From Streptomyces somaliensis DSM 40738 (GTDB taxonomy: Bacteria > Actinomycetota > Actinomycetes > Streptomycetales > Streptomycetaceae): DNA of 40,073 nt. Below, one piece after another: positions 32,640-40,073 of this stretch. The position numbers and the translations under genes were made by a program. The stretch is from NCBI GenBank assembly GCA_012396115.1, contig JAAXOU010000011.1, positions 1 to 40,073 of the forward strand, read 5' to 3'. Position 1 is the stretch's first letter. Each line of letters starts with the position of its first letter. The notes beneath the pieces are model-generated. The model saw nothing but the letters and a program-made list of their open reading frames with translations. It was not told the DNA's origin and made no database searches.

Positions 32640-33887
32640 CTACCGCCGGGCGCACACCTCCGCGAGCACGCGGGCCGCGCGCTCGGCGTCGGCGAAGCCG
32701 ACGTACAGCGGGGTGAAGCCGAAGCGCAGCACGTCGGGGCGGCGCAGGTCGCCCACGACGCCGCGCTCGATCAGCCGCGCCATGACGGCGGGCGCGTCCT
32801 CGCAGGACAGCGCGACCTGGCTGCCGCGCTCCGCGTGCGCGGCCGGGGTGAGGGAGGTGAGCCGCCCCTCGGGGACGTACGCGCGGACGCACTCCAGGAA
32901 GAAGTCCGTCAGCGCGAGGCTCTTGGCCCGCACCTCGTGCACCGACACCCCGTCCCACACGTCGAGCGCCGCCTCCAGCGCCAGCATCGACAGGATGTCG
33001 GGCGTACCGACCCTGCCGCGCCGCGCGCCGTCCACCGCCGCGTAGCCGGGGGACATCGCGAACGGGTCCGCGTGGGAGTTCCAGCCGGGCAGCGGCGAGT
33101 CGAAGCGCCGCTGGTGGCGCTCGGCGACGTACAGGTACGCGGGGGCGCCGGGCCCGCCGTTGAGGTACTTGTACGTGCAGCCGACGGCCAGGTCCACGCC
33201 GTTGGCGTCCAGGTCGACGGGGAGGGCGCCCGCGCTGTGGCACAGGTCCCACACCGCGAGGGCGCCCGCCTCCCGCACGGCGGCGGTGATGCCGGGCAGG
33301 TCGTGGAGGCGGCCGGTGCGGTAGTCGACGTGGTTGACGAGCGCGGCGGCCGTACGCGGGCCGACCGCGGCCGGTACGTCCCCGGGCGCGACGGGCACCA
33401 GGCGGCGGCCGGTCATCCGGGCGGCGGACTCGGCGATGTACCCGTCGGTGGGGAACGTCGTCGCGTCCACGACGATCTCGTCCCGGTCGTCACCGGCCAG
33501 GCGCACCGCCCCGACCAGCGCCTTGAAGACGTTCACGCTGGTCGAGTCGCCGACGACGACCTGACCGGGCGCCGCGCCGACGAGCGGGGCGATCCGCTCG
33601 CCGATCCGCTCGGGCGCGGTCCACCAGCCGCTCTCCTCCCAGGAGCGGATGCGCAGCTCGCCCCACTCGTGGGCGACGACGTGCGCCATCCGGGCCGGTA
33701 CGTGGCGGGGCAGCGCGCCGAGCGAGTTGCCGTCGAGGTAGACCACGCCGTCGTCGAGCGCGAACAGGTCGCGCCGCTCCGCCAGCGGGTCGGCGGCGTC
33801 CAGCTCGGCGGCCCGCACCGCCAGGGCCGGGGCGGACGGGACGGCCGGGGCACCCCGGCCGCCGGTGTTCCACAGGACGTCAGACAT
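32640..33887 (-). CDS. kynU: Kynureninase
   Basis: PLP enzyme cleaving kynurenine to anthranilate and alanine (or 3-hydroxykynurenine to 3-hydroxyanthranilate). 415 residues. Visible: VYLDGNSLGALPRHVPARM, VVGDSTSVNVFKALVGAVRL, WDLCHSAGALPVDLDANGVD (cofactor Asp), PLP-lysine in AVGCTYKYLNGGPGAPAYLY, and the C-terminal VLRFGFTPLYVGFADAE. The ATG lies inside the 3' end of kynA with an eight-base overlap. Confidence 0.96.
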   Translation of the reverse strand: MSDVLWNTGGRGAPAVPSAPALAVRAAELDAADPLAERRDLFALDDGVVYLDGNSLGALPRHVPARMAHVVAHEWGELRIRSWEESGWWTAPERIGERIAPLVGAAPGQVVVGDSTSVNVFKALVGAVRLAGDDRDEIVVDATTFPTDGYIAESAARMTGRRLVPVAPGDVPAAVGPRTAAALVNHVDYRTGRLHDLPGITAAVREAGALAVWDLCHSAGALPVDLDANGVDLAVGCTYKYLNGGPGAPAYLYVAERHQRRFDSPLPGWNSHADPFAMSPGYAAVDGARRGRVGTPDILSMLALEAALDVWDGVSVHEVRAKSLALTDFFLECVRAYVPEGRLTSLTPAAHAERGSQVALSCEDAPAVMARLIERGVVGDLRRPDVLRFGFTPLYVGFADAERAARVLAEVCARR

Positions 33888-34734
33888 GGCTGCGCGCCGT
33901 CCACAGCTCGGGGAACACGTTCCTGCGGGCCCGCTTCTCCAGCCAGGCGACGCCGGCCGAGCCGCCCGTGCCGGTCTTGGAGCCCATCGCGCGGCGGGTG
34001 GCGACCAGGTGGTCGTTGCGCCAGCGCCACACGAGCTCGGCCACGTCGGTGAGCGCCTCGCCCAGGTCGACCAGGTCTCGGTGGTCCTCCGGGGCGGCGT
34101 ACAGCTCGGCCCAGACCTCCTCGACCCGCTGCGAGGGCTCGTACCGCTGGGTCAGGTCCCGCTCCAGGACCTCCGCCGGCACGGGCAGGCCGCGCCGCGC
34201 CAGCAGCCGCAGCACCTCGTCGTACAGGCTGGGCTCGGCGAGCGCCTTCTCCAGCTCGGCGTGGACGCGCGGCGTGCCGCGGTGCGGGACGAGCATGGAC
34301 GCGGACTTGTCGCCCAGCAGGAACTCCACGCGGCGGTACATCGCCGACTGGAAGCCGGAGCCCTCGCCGAGCGCGGACCGGTACTGGTTGAACTGCCCGG
34401 GCGTGAGGCGGGCGATCGGGTTCCAGGAGGCGTTCAGCGCCTCCAGCTCGTGCGCCGAGCGGCGCAGGGCGGCCATCGCGTCGGGGATCCGGTCCTCGCG
34501 CAGCGCGCGGCCGGCGGTCTCCCACTCATGGACGATGACGGTGAACCACAGCTCCATGACCTGGGTGGTCACCAGGAACACCATCTCTCCGGGATCGTCG
34601 GAGCGCGGGTGCTGGAGGTGGGTGAGGACGTCCGCCCGGACGTAGTCCTCGTAGGGCGTGGTGCCCGCGAAGTCCAGGTTCGGCATGTCCGAACCGGTCT
34701 CGGGGCCGGCAGGGGTGGTAGGCGAAGTAGACAT
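33880..34734 (-). CDS. kynA: Tryptophan 2,3-dioxygenase
   Basis: Haem enzyme oxidising L-tryptophan to N-formylkynurenine, first step of the pathway. 284 residues. Features: LDFAGTTPYEDYVRADVLTH, MVFLVTTQVMELWFTVIVHE (with the conserved His/Glu region), ARLTPGQFNQYRSALGEGSG, FQSAMYRRVEFLLGDK, and the haem-ligand-bearing VWRWRNDHLVATRRAMGSK, then GTGGSAGVAWLEKR. ATG at 34734 with GGAG six bases upstream is preferred over TTG 34749. First gene of kynA-kynU-kynB. Confidence 0.96.
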   Translation of the reverse strand: MSTSPTTPAGPETGSDMPNLDFAGTTPYEDYVRADVLTHLQHPRSDDPGEMVFLVTTQVMELWFTVIVHEWETAGRALREDRIPDAMAALRRSAHELEALNASWNPIARLTPGQFNQYRSALGEGSGFQSAMYRRVEFLLGDKSASMLVPHRGTPRVHAELEKALAEPSLYDEVLRLLARRGLPVPAEVLERDLTQRYEPSQRVEEVWAELYAAPEDHRDLVDLGEALTDVAELVWRWRNDHLVATRRAMGSKTGTGGSAGVAWLEKRARRNVFPELWTARSHV

Positions 34735-34793
34735 CGCTGTCTCCGTCAATGCGTGCTACCGGGTAGCGGTCCGCTCCTTCCGTGGGTGAGGGA

Positions 34794-34818
34794 GCCCCGG
34801 TCCCCTCGGGACCGGGGC
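34794..34818 (-). promoter_or_regulatory. Hairpin in the kynA leader
   Basis: An 11-base perfect stem GCCCCGGTCCC / GGGACCGGGGC with loop CTC, 60 bases upstream of kynA. If the transcript starts near 34845 or beyond, this lies in the leader and could act as an attenuator or protective stem. A weak promoter candidate upstream is CATGAT at about 34845-34850. No Trp-rich leader peptide was found. Confidence 0.45.
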
Positions 34819-34881
34819 GTGGTCCACACCGCCGGTCCCGATCGCATCATGGCACGAACACCCCTGCGATGTAACGGCCGT

Positions 34882-34915
34882 CCCCGCGGGCCGGGCACCG
34901 CTCCGGCCCGCGGGG
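34882..34915 (-). terminator. Terminator of the DUF3151 gene
   Basis: 13-base perfect stem CCCCGCGGGCCGG / CCGGCCCGCGGGG with loop GCACCGCT, ten bases past the DUF3151 stop. Confidence 0.75.
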
Positions 34916-34924
34916 CGGCGGGCG

Positions 34925-35338
34925 TCAGCCCAGGGTGTCGGCGGCGAGCGGGGAGGAGTCGCGCAGGAACGCCGTGCAGCGCTCGTACTCCTCCTGCTCG
35001 CCGATCTCCCGCGCCGCCCGCGCCAAGGCGTGCAGGGAGCGCAGGAAGCCCCGGTTCGGCTCGTGCTCCCACGGCACCGGGCCGTGGCCCTTCCAGCCGC
35101 TGCGGCGCAGCGCGTCCAGACCCCGGTGGTAGCCGGTGCGGGCGTACGCGTACGACTCGACGACGCGGCCGCCCTCGTACGCCGCGTCCGCGAGGTGCGC
35201 CCAGGCGAGCGAGGACGCCGGGTGCTCCGCGGCGACCTCCTCGGGCGCGGTGCCGGAGGCCAGCAGCTCGCGCGGTGCCGGGTCGTCGGGCAGGCGGGTG
35301 GGGGGCGGTCCCCCCAGGAGGTTCTCGTGAATGGCCAT
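34925..35338 (-). CDS. DUF3151 family protein
   Basis: 137 residues, small acidic protein common in actinobacteria next to fba. Family features: LPDDPAPRELLASGTAPEEV, HPASSLAWAHLADAAYEGG, VVESYAYARTGYHRGLDAL, RSGWKGHGPVPWEHEPNRGFLRSL. TPR-like helical composition; no known activity. ATG at 35338 follows AGGAG. Downstream of fba by 150 bases, with repeats and its own terminator. Confidence 0.88.
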   Translation of the reverse strand: MAIHENLLGGPPPTRLPDDPAPRELLASGTAPEEVAAEHPASSLAWAHLADAAYEGGRVVESYAYARTGYHRGLDALRRSGWKGHGPVPWEHEPNRGFLRSLHALARAAREIGEQEEYERCTAFLRDSSPLAADTLG

Positions 35339-35427
35339 GGCCCCAGTCTCCTACGGCGGGGCCGCCCGTACCGGCCGGGGTGCGGGCCGCCGCGCCGGGG
35401 CGGAGGCCCGTGCCGGAGAAGGTGGAC

Positions 35428-35480
35428 GGCGCCGGGCCCGGTGCCCCGTGCGCTCCGTGAGGGGCGTCGGGCCCGGTGCC
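35428..35480. repeat. Two near-palindromic 18-base repeats after fba
   Basis: GGCGCCGGGCCCGGTGCC (35428-35445) and GGCGTCGGGCCCGGTGCC (35463-35480) differ at one base. Each is nearly its own reverse complement around GGGCCC, so they can fold separately or with each other. Located just downstream of fba; probably part of its termination region. Confidence 0.7.
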
Positions 35481-35488
35481 GTGGTGCC

Positions 35489-36511
35489 CTACTTCAGCCT
35501 CGTCCCCGCGGAGCGCAGCGCCCGGCAGGCCTCGACGACGCGCTCGGCCATGCTCGCCTCGGCGAGCTTGCCCCAGCTGCGCGGGTCGTACGCCTTCTTC
35601 GAGCCGACCTCGCCGTCGACCTTCAGGACGCCGTCGTAGTTCCTGAACATGTGGTCCGCGACCGGGCGGGTGAAGGCGTACTGCGTGTCGGTGTCGATGT
35701 TCATCTTGACGACGCCGTTCTCCAGCGCCGTGGAGATCTCCTCCTGCGAGGAGCCGGAACCGCCGTGGAACACGAAGTCGAACGGGTCGGCCTTGCCGAA
35801 GCGCTCGGCGACGCCCTGCTGGAGGTCCTTCAGCAGTTCGGGGCGGAGCACGACGTTGCCCGGCTTGTACACGCCGTGGACGTTGCCGAAGGAGGCGGCC
35901 AGCAGGTAGCGGCCCTTCTCGCCCAGCCCGAGGGCCTCGGCGGTGCGGACCGCGTCGTCGACGGTCGTGTACAGCTCGTCGTTGATCTCGTGGGAGACGC
36001 CGTCCTCCTCGCCGCCGGTCGGGGTGATCTCGACCTCCAGGATGATCCTGGCGGCGGCGGCCTGCGCGAGCAGCTCCTGCCCGATGGCCAGGTTGTCGGC
36101 GAGGGTCTCGGCGGAGCCGTCCCACATGTGGGACTGGAACAGCGGGTTCCCGCCCTTGGCGACGCGCTCGGCGGAGACGGCGAGCAGCGGGCGGACGTAG
36201 CCGTCCAGCTTGTCCTTGGGGCAGTGGTCGGTGTGGAGTGCGACCGTGATGCCGTACTTGGCGGCGACGATGTGCGCGAACTCGGCCAGGGCGACCGCGC
36301 CGGTCACCATGTCCTTGTTGTGCTGCCCGCCCAGGAACTCCGCGCCACCGGTCGAGATCTGGATGATGCCGTCGCTCTCGGCCTCGGCGAAGCCGCGCAG
36401 GGCGGCGTGCAGGGTCTGGGACGACGTCACGTTGATGGCCGGGTAGGCGAACTTGCCTGCCTTCGCCCGGTCGAGCATCTCGTTGTAGACCTCGGGGGTT
36501 GCGATGGGCAT
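35489..36511 (-). CDS. fba: Class II fructose-bisphosphate aldolase
   Basis: Cleaves fructose-1,6-bisphosphate in glycolysis and works in reverse in gluconeogenesis. 340 residues, zinc-dependent class II (long type). Features: AYPAINVTSSQTLHAALRGF, IIQISTGGAEFLGGQ, zinc and catalytic site VALHTDHCPKDKLDGYV, LEVEITPTGGEEDGVSHEI, ASFGNVHGVYKPGNVVLRPE (zinc His), DFVFHGGSGSSQEEI, VVKMNIDTDTQYAFTRPV. ATG at 36511 follows AAGGAG. Located after pyrE, but separated from it by a strong palindrome. Confidence 0.98.
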   Translation of the reverse strand: MPIATPEVYNEMLDRAKAGKFAYPAINVTSSQTLHAALRGFAEAESDGIIQISTGGAEFLGGQHNKDMVTGAVALAEFAHIVAAKYGITVALHTDHCPKDKLDGYVRPLLAVSAERVAKGGNPLFQSHMWDGSAETLADNLAIGQELLAQAAAARIILEVEITPTGGEEDGVSHEINDELYTTVDDAVRTAEALGLGEKGRYLLAASFGNVHGVYKPGNVVLRPELLKDLQQGVAERFGKADPFDFVFHGGSGSSQEEISTALENGVVKMNIDTDTQYAFTRPVADHMFRNYDGVLKVDGEVGSKKAYDPRSWGKLAEASMAERVVEACRALRSAGTRLK

Positions 36512-36640
36512 CTGTCCGCTCCTTGTGATCTGCGGTTGCGTGCGTTGCTGATCCCTGACCTGGGGGGCGACGTCATCGTCGCACCCATCTTCCCAGACGG
36601 GCCCGGGGGCTCCATCCCCCGCACGCCCCCCGATGATGCG

Positions 36641-36680
36641 CGAGGGGTGCGCCGTTTCACGTGAAACGGCGCACCCCTCG
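36641..36680. promoter_or_regulatory. parS: 40-base perfect palindrome containing a parS site
   Basis: Each 20-base half is perfect: CGAGGGGTGCGCCGTTTCAC followed directly by its reverse complement. The centre, 36654-36667, is GTTTCACGTGAAAC, the exact 14-base parS consensus bound by ParB in Streptomyces and Bacillus. Lying 15 bases after the pyrE stop, the whole palindrome also suits a terminator. parS sites in Streptomyces cluster around oriC, so the window probably lies within a few hundred kilobases of the origin. Exact parS match is seen; ParB binding and terminator function are inferred. Confidence 0.9.
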
Positions 36681-36695
36681 AAGGCGGCGGGCGGG

Positions 36696-37241
36696 TCAGG
36701 CCAGGCCCAGTTCCTCCAGCGCGTACGCGTACCGGTACGGCACGCCGGCCGTCCCGCTGATCTTCTCGCCGGCACCGGTCGCACGGTCCACGATCGTGGC
36801 GACCGCCACGACCTCGGCGCCCGCCTCCCGGACCGCCTCGACGGCCGTCAGCGGGGAGCCGCCGGTGGTGGAGGTGTCCTCCACCACCAGGACGCGGCGG
36901 CCCTTGACGTCCGGTCCCTCGACGCGGCGCTGCATGCCGTGCGCCTTGGCCGCCTTGCGCACGACGAACGCGTCCAGCGTGCGGCCGCTCGCGGCGGCGG
37001 CGTGCAGCATCGATGTGGCGACCGGGTCGGCGCCCAGGGTCAGGCCGCCCACCGCGTCGTAGTCGAGGTCGGCGGTCAGATCGAGCATGACCCGGCCGAC
37101 GAGCGGCGCGGCGGCGCCGTCCAGCGTGATCCGGCGGAGGTCGACGTAGTAGTCGGCCTCCAGACCCGAGGAGAGGGTCACCCTGCCGTGCACCACGGCC
37201 TTGTCCTTGATCTGCCGGAGCAGATCCGCTCGTACGTCCAT
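36696..37241 (-). CDS. pyrE: Orotate phosphoribosyltransferase
   Basis: Makes orotidine monophosphate from orotate and PRPP in pyrimidine synthesis. 181 residues. Features: VVHGRVTLSSGLEADYYVDL (start of the domain), VGGLTLGADPVATSMLHAAA, VVRKAAKAHGMQRRVEGPDV, and the PRPP-binding loop VLVVEDTSTTGGSPLTAVEA. ATG at 37241 lacks a clear ribosome binding site, so it may be nearly leaderless. Downstream is the parS palindrome. Confidence 0.96.
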   Translation of the reverse strand: MDVRADLLRQIKDKAVVHGRVTLSSGLEADYYVDLRRITLDGAAAPLVGRVMLDLTADLDYDAVGGLTLGADPVATSMLHAAAASGRTLDAFVVRKAAKAHGMQRRVEGPDVKGRRVLVVEDTSTTGGSPLTAVEAVREAGAEVVAVATIVDRATGAGEKISGTAGVPYRYAYALEELGLA

Positions 37242-37276
37242 GCCCCGAGCTTAAGCCGCGCCCGACGGGCCACGCG

Positions 37277-38068
37277 TCAGAGGCGGCGCCACGTCCAGAC
37301 CGACGCGACCTCCAGCGGGTCGATGGGGGTGACGAGGCGCGGCGCGGTGTTCAGCCCGTTCGGCGGGCCCGACTGCGGCTCCACGCACACGGCGGCCTCC
37401 TGCTCGTCGTAGACGACGACCCAAGGGAGGCGGCTGGTCACCCTCAGCTCCAGCCGCCCCGGCCAGGTGAGGGTGACGTCCACCCCCTCCGGCATGCCGA
37501 AGCAGTCGTCCCACGGGCCGGGCCGGGGCGCGACGCGGCGGCCGGTGGGGAGGTGGTCCTCACCGCGCTCCTCCTGCCATTCGGGGGAGAAGCCGATCTC
37601 GACCGCGCCGCCGTCGAGGACGCGGTTGAACCACGGGTGCCAACCGGCCTGCGCGGGGAAGGAGTCGCCGTACGTCTCGATCCCCAGCCCCAGGGTGAGC
37701 GAGGTGCCGGTCAGCTCGAAGGTCTGGGTGACCCGGCCGGGGTACGGCCACGGGTCGGCCAGGTCGTAGGTGAACGCCGCCTCCGTCCTGTCGGCGCGGA
37801 CCGTGCGCCAGGCGGTGTCGCGGCCGGTGCCGTGGATGGCGTGCGGCGGGGCGTTGAGCGGCAGCCGGTGCCGCGTCGCGCCGTTCAGGAAGTGCCCCCG
37901 GTCGGTCCGCCCGCACCAGGGCACCATCGGGAAGCAGCCGTACCGCTCGCCCTGGCGCAGCAGTTCGGTGCCGGCCACGCGCAGGCTCGCGACGCGGCAG
38001 CCGTTCCCCGGGGTGATGGTCAACTCGACGTCTCCGGCGTCCAGCCGGACCTCTTCGCTCGTACTCAC
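37277..38068 (-). CDS. Aldose 1-epimerase family protein
   Basis: 263 residues. Galactose-mutarotase fold: ITPGNGCRVASLRVAGTELL, FPMVPWCGRTDRGHFLNGAT, LNAPPHAIHGTGRDTAW (catalytic His), LGIETYGDSFPAQAGWHPWFNR (second His), and the C-terminal VCVEPQSGPPNGLN with the catalytic Glu. Catalyses interconversion of sugar anomers; specificity unknown. GTG at 38068. It follows the SRPBCC gene after 11 bases, suggesting an operon. Confidence 0.92.
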   Translation of the reverse strand: MSTSEEVRLDAGDVELTITPGNGCRVASLRVAGTELLRQGERYGCFPMVPWCGRTDRGHFLNGATRHRLPLNAPPHAIHGTGRDTAWRTVRADRTEAAFTYDLADPWPYPGRVTQTFELTGTSLTLGLGIETYGDSFPAQAGWHPWFNRVLDGGAVEIGFSPEWQEERGEDHLPTGRRVAPRPGPWDDCFGMPEGVDVTLTWPGRLELRVTSRLPWVVVYDEQEAAVCVEPQSGPPNGLNTAPRLVTPIDPLEVASVWTWRRL

Positions 38069-38079
38069 ACCGCCCGACC

Positions 38080-38961
38080 CTACGTGCGCCGGGACCGCTT
38101 CCGGCGGTGCAGCGCACGGCCGAGGACGACCACGGAGGCGAGGACGAGCACGGCGGCGGGGACGAGCCAGCGCAGCACGCCGGCCCCGGTGGCCGTGTCG
38201 GGGCCGGGCACGGGCGCGTACCGGCCGCGCGGCGGGGCGTGGTCGACCTCCTCGGCGCTGCGCCCGATCATCGTCCGCCGGGCGTGCGCGGCCTCGACGG
38301 GCGGCTCGACGTCGTCGATCGGGAAATCGCCCGCGGCGAACGGGTCCAGCGAGGACAGGTCCGGCGAGGACGGCGGGACGGGCGTGTCGAACGCACCGGG
38401 CAGCCCGGTCCCGGAGGTGCCGTCGCCGGTTCCCCCGCCCTCCGCGCCGCCGGCGCGCGGGTCCTCGTCCGGGGCGGCCCCCTCGCGAGGGGCGCCCGTC
38501 CCGTTCACGGCCGCACCGTCGTCCGGCGCCCGGTGCGCCTCCTCCGCCAGGGCCTCGGCGAAGCGGTCCAGGAGGCGGCGCGCCGTCGTCGCGAGCGTGT
38601 CGCCGGGGAGCTCCGCCAGGCGGCCCTCCGCCCTGGCGGTACCGGTGAACGCCAGGCCGGTGCCGCCCTCGGCGGGGGCGAGCCGGGCGGTGAGGGCGAC
38701 CTTCACCCCGCCGGCGCCGCGCGCCTCCACGCCCTCGCCCTCCACGTCGTACCCGCCGTCGTCCCGCGCGGCGAGGCGCAGCGCCCCCCGGTAGGTGACG
38801 GTCTGCCCGCCGGTGCGCACCTTGAGGCGGCCCGCCAGCGGGTCCGCCGACGCGTCGGCGTCCTGCTGGAGCCCCGGGACGCAGCGGGCGACGCGCACGG
38901 GGTCCGTCAGGACGGCTCGGAGGGACTGCACGGGGACCGGAACGAACACCTCATGCTCCAT
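38080..38961 (-). CDS. SRPBCC (CoxG-like) domain protein with C-terminal membrane anchor
   Basis: 293 residues. N-terminal SRPBCC domain at about 1-145 (MEHEVFVPVPVQSLRAVLTD, VARCVPGLQQDADASADPLA, GRLKVRTGGQTVTYRGALRL, LDRFAEALAEEAH) related to carbon monoxide dehydrogenase subunit G. A long Pro/Gly/Asp-rich linker follows, then one TM segment near the C-terminus (VLRWLVPAAVLVLASVVVLG) and basic RRKRSRR. No carbon monoxide dehydrogenase genes are near, so the CoxG name would mislead; lipid or hydrophobic-ligand binding is inferred. Translated just before the epimerase gene. Confidence 0.85.
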   Translation of the reverse strand: MEHEVFVPVPVQSLRAVLTDPVRVARCVPGLQQDADASADPLAGRLKVRTGGQTVTYRGALRLAARDDGGYDVEGEGVEARGAGGVKVALTARLAPAEGGTGLAFTGTARAEGRLAELPGDTLATTARRLLDRFAEALAEEAHRAPDDGAAVNGTGAPREGAAPDEDPRAGGAEGGGTGDGTSGTGLPGAFDTPVPPSSPDLSSLDPFAAGDFPIDDVEPPVEAAHARRTMIGRSAEEVDHAPPRGRYAPVPGPDTATGAGVLRWLVPAAVLVLASVVVLGRALHRRKRSRRT

Positions 38962-39171
38962 GGCAGCCGAGCCTACCCACGCGGGGCCGTCCCGTACCTC
39001 CACCGCGCACGGCCCGTCGCGAAGTCGGCGGCGGGAGCGCGGACGGCCCGGTGACGCGGCCGGGACGACGGCGCGGCCGATGGGGCCGCGGGGCCGGCCC
39101 CGCCCTTCCCGTGACGTCCCTTCGGGGAGGGCGGGCCCGGGGACGCGGGGGTGCCCGGCCCCCGTGCGCCC

Positions 39172-39708
39172 TCACTCACACGGGCGCCGCCCGCCCCGGT
39201 TCCGCGGGACGAACCCGACGCTGGTCCGGGTCACCACCAACTGCCCCTCCTGCGGGTAAGCGTGCCAGGTGCGCCACCGCACCCGGTCCTCGTCCCGCTG
39301 CGCCAGCATGGCCGTGAACGCGTGCGGCGAGCCGGGGAACGTACCGGCCAGGGCCTGCGGGTGGTCGGCGACCAGCGCCAGCAGTTCCTGCGCGCGTTCC
39401 GCGAACGCCCCGGGCGCCAGGGTCTCCACGTGCGCCGCGAACTCGTACTCCCGGCCGCCGACCTTCCTGGACACGCCCAGGGGCAGCGGCGTGCTGCTGC
39501 CGGGCATGCAGGCGACCGTCTCGGAGCAGGTGGCACCCCCCTCCTCCAGCAGCACCTGGTGGGACGCTCCGAGGAGCCTCAGCTGGATCCTGGTTCCGGC
39601 CAGTTCGAGGTCGAGCACGGCGAGGGCGGGCAGCGCCTCCTTCCCCAGCGTCCAGGCCAGATCGGCCGCACGCGTGTCGGTGTACGCAGTCTGAAGGGTC
39701 GTGAGCAT
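39172..39708 (-). CDS. DUF2617 family protein
   Basis: 178 residues. Family features: LQTAYTDTRAADLAWTLGKE, LPALAVLDLELAGTRIQLRL, LGASHQVLLEEGGATCSETV, YEFAAHVETLAPGAFAERAQ, and WRTWHAYPQEGQLVVTRTSV. Soluble; no known activity. ATG at 39708 follows GGAG. Found in Streptomyces near polyamine-synthesis genes, which are not in this window. Confidence 0.88.
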   Translation of the reverse strand: MLTTLQTAYTDTRAADLAWTLGKEALPALAVLDLELAGTRIQLRLLGASHQVLLEEGGATCSETVACMPGSSTPLPLGVSRKVGGREYEFAAHVETLAPGAFAERAQELLALVADHPQALAGTFPGSPHAFTAMLAQRDEDRVRWRTWHAYPQEGQLVVTRTSVGFVPRNRGGRRPCE

Positions 39709-40012
39709 GGGACAGCTCCGCAAGCACGGTGACGTGACGGTGGACCGGGGGGTGGCGTCGCCCCGCGAAACGTTCCGGGGCCTCGAGGTACCGGCTCGGT
39801 GTCCGCACGGGTCCGAGGGCTCGAGGTACTCGACAACGAGCGAATCACGAACCGGCGTTGCCCACAGCTCCTTCGACCAACTTGGTTGGGAATACATCCC
39901 CTAGGGGGCCTGGGGGCTCAACTGTTCACCCTTCGAAGGGATATGAGGCGCCCTTTTTCGAACAAGACGGCGCCCGGCGGGTGTTGGAACCCGCCGGGCG
40001 CCGTCGCGGCCG
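39709..40012. other. 304-base intergenic region at the right edge
   Basis: No gene. Includes the DUF2617 promoter region, a GC-poor stretch around 39880-39960 with small palindromes (CCCCTAGGGG at 39898, CCCTTCGAAGGG at 39929), and a long terminator hairpin at 39966-40005. Confidence 0.6.
39966..40005. terminator. 17-base perfect stem terminator
   Basis: GACGGCGCCCGGCGGGT pairs perfectly with its downstream complement across loop GTTGGA. On the minus strand it follows the truncated gene fragment at 40013; on the plus strand no gene precedes it closely. Confidence 0.85.
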
Positions 40013-40073
40013 GCCCATGCGGGTCATCGTGCGCATGGAGACCGCGACGTACGCGGAGTCGGTGATCTCGACG
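40013..40073 (-). pseudogene. Fragment resembling PEP carboxykinase (GTP), truncated
   Basis: Reading leftward from the edge, one frame gives VEITDSAYVAVSMRTMTRMG, which closely matches the conserved actinobacterial PckG stretch around residue 150-165 (EITDSEYVVVSMRTMTRMG in the mycobacterial enzyme as I recall it). After that Gly the frame continues into RPRRRPAGSNTRRAP and stops at 39926, and no other frame resumes the family. The remaining 440 or so residues are therefore missing, replaced by the terminator hairpin. A deletion, or an assembly join at this edge, would explain it. Only 20 residues support the call. Confidence 0.5.

Noticed and set aside
30435..34052. 1205-codon plus-strand frame opposite the histidine kinase and kyn genes
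   Set aside because: Antisense artefact of GC-biased third positions; no recognisable motif, and it crosses several clear minus-strand genes and terminators.
38080..38961. Carbon monoxide dehydrogenase subunit G
   Set aside because: The N-terminal domain is CoxG-like, but there are no cox genes nearby and the protein has a long linker and TM anchor, so only the SRPBCC fold is claimed.

Overview
The window is a high-GC (roughly 73-75%) actinobacterial chromosome segment, almost certainly Streptomyces. Codon third positions are nearly all G or C, GTG and TTG starts are common, genes overlap by 4 or 8 bases, and the gene families (SigE-family sigma, DUF397/DUF5753, DUF6193, DUF6571, GH19 chitinase with CBM5/12) are typical of the genus. 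Core genes ask, recR, ybaB, purA, fba and pyrE mark a conserved central chromosomal region. No rRNA, tRNA, CRISPR array, transposase or prophage gene was seen.

Layout. 1-5.2 kb (minus strand): partial membrane partner gene, SigE-family ECF sigma, a 750-base gap with iteron-like repeats where asd might be expected, aspartokinase with an internal beta-subunit start, DUF5063, recR, ybaB. 5.5-9.8 kb: SLATT protein, unknown protein, GntR regulator, DJ-1/PfpI protein, PrmC-related methyltransferase. 10-13.2 kb: an operon of a small secreted two-cysteine protein with an ABC ATPase and two membrane proteins, preceded by a CRP-like palindrome. 13.5-15.9 kb: an eroded accessory patch with a frameshifted DUF5753 regulator, a DUF397 gene, a small toxin-antitoxin-like pair, DUF6193, and a secreted serine hydrolase cut off after 67 residues. 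15.8-24.3 kb: RdmC-like hydrolase behind a perfect operator-like palindrome, secreted GH19 chitinase, PAS-GAF-PP2C phosphatase, a divergent two-TM PstS-like protein, purA, and a degenerate diacylglycerol-kinase-like protein. 24.4-26.4 kb: a broken DUF6571 gene and a lipoprotein. 26.4-31.6 kb: GbsR/MarR regulator divergent from an ABC exporter, then a convergent two-component system. 31.7-34.7 kb: kynurenine operon (kynA-kynU-kynB) converting tryptophan to anthranilate. 34.9-39.7 kb: DUF3151, fba, a 40-base perfect palindrome carrying a parS site, pyrE, aldose epimerase, SRPBCC protein, DUF2617. The right edge holds a long terminator hairpin and what looks like a truncated PEP carboxykinase fragment.

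The strongest points for a second look are the parS site inside a terminator-like palindrome, the secreted-protein/ABC operon with its CRP-like site, the PstS-like transmembrane protein beside a PP2C phosphatase, the toxin-antitoxin patch with regulator decay, and the truncated gene remnants.
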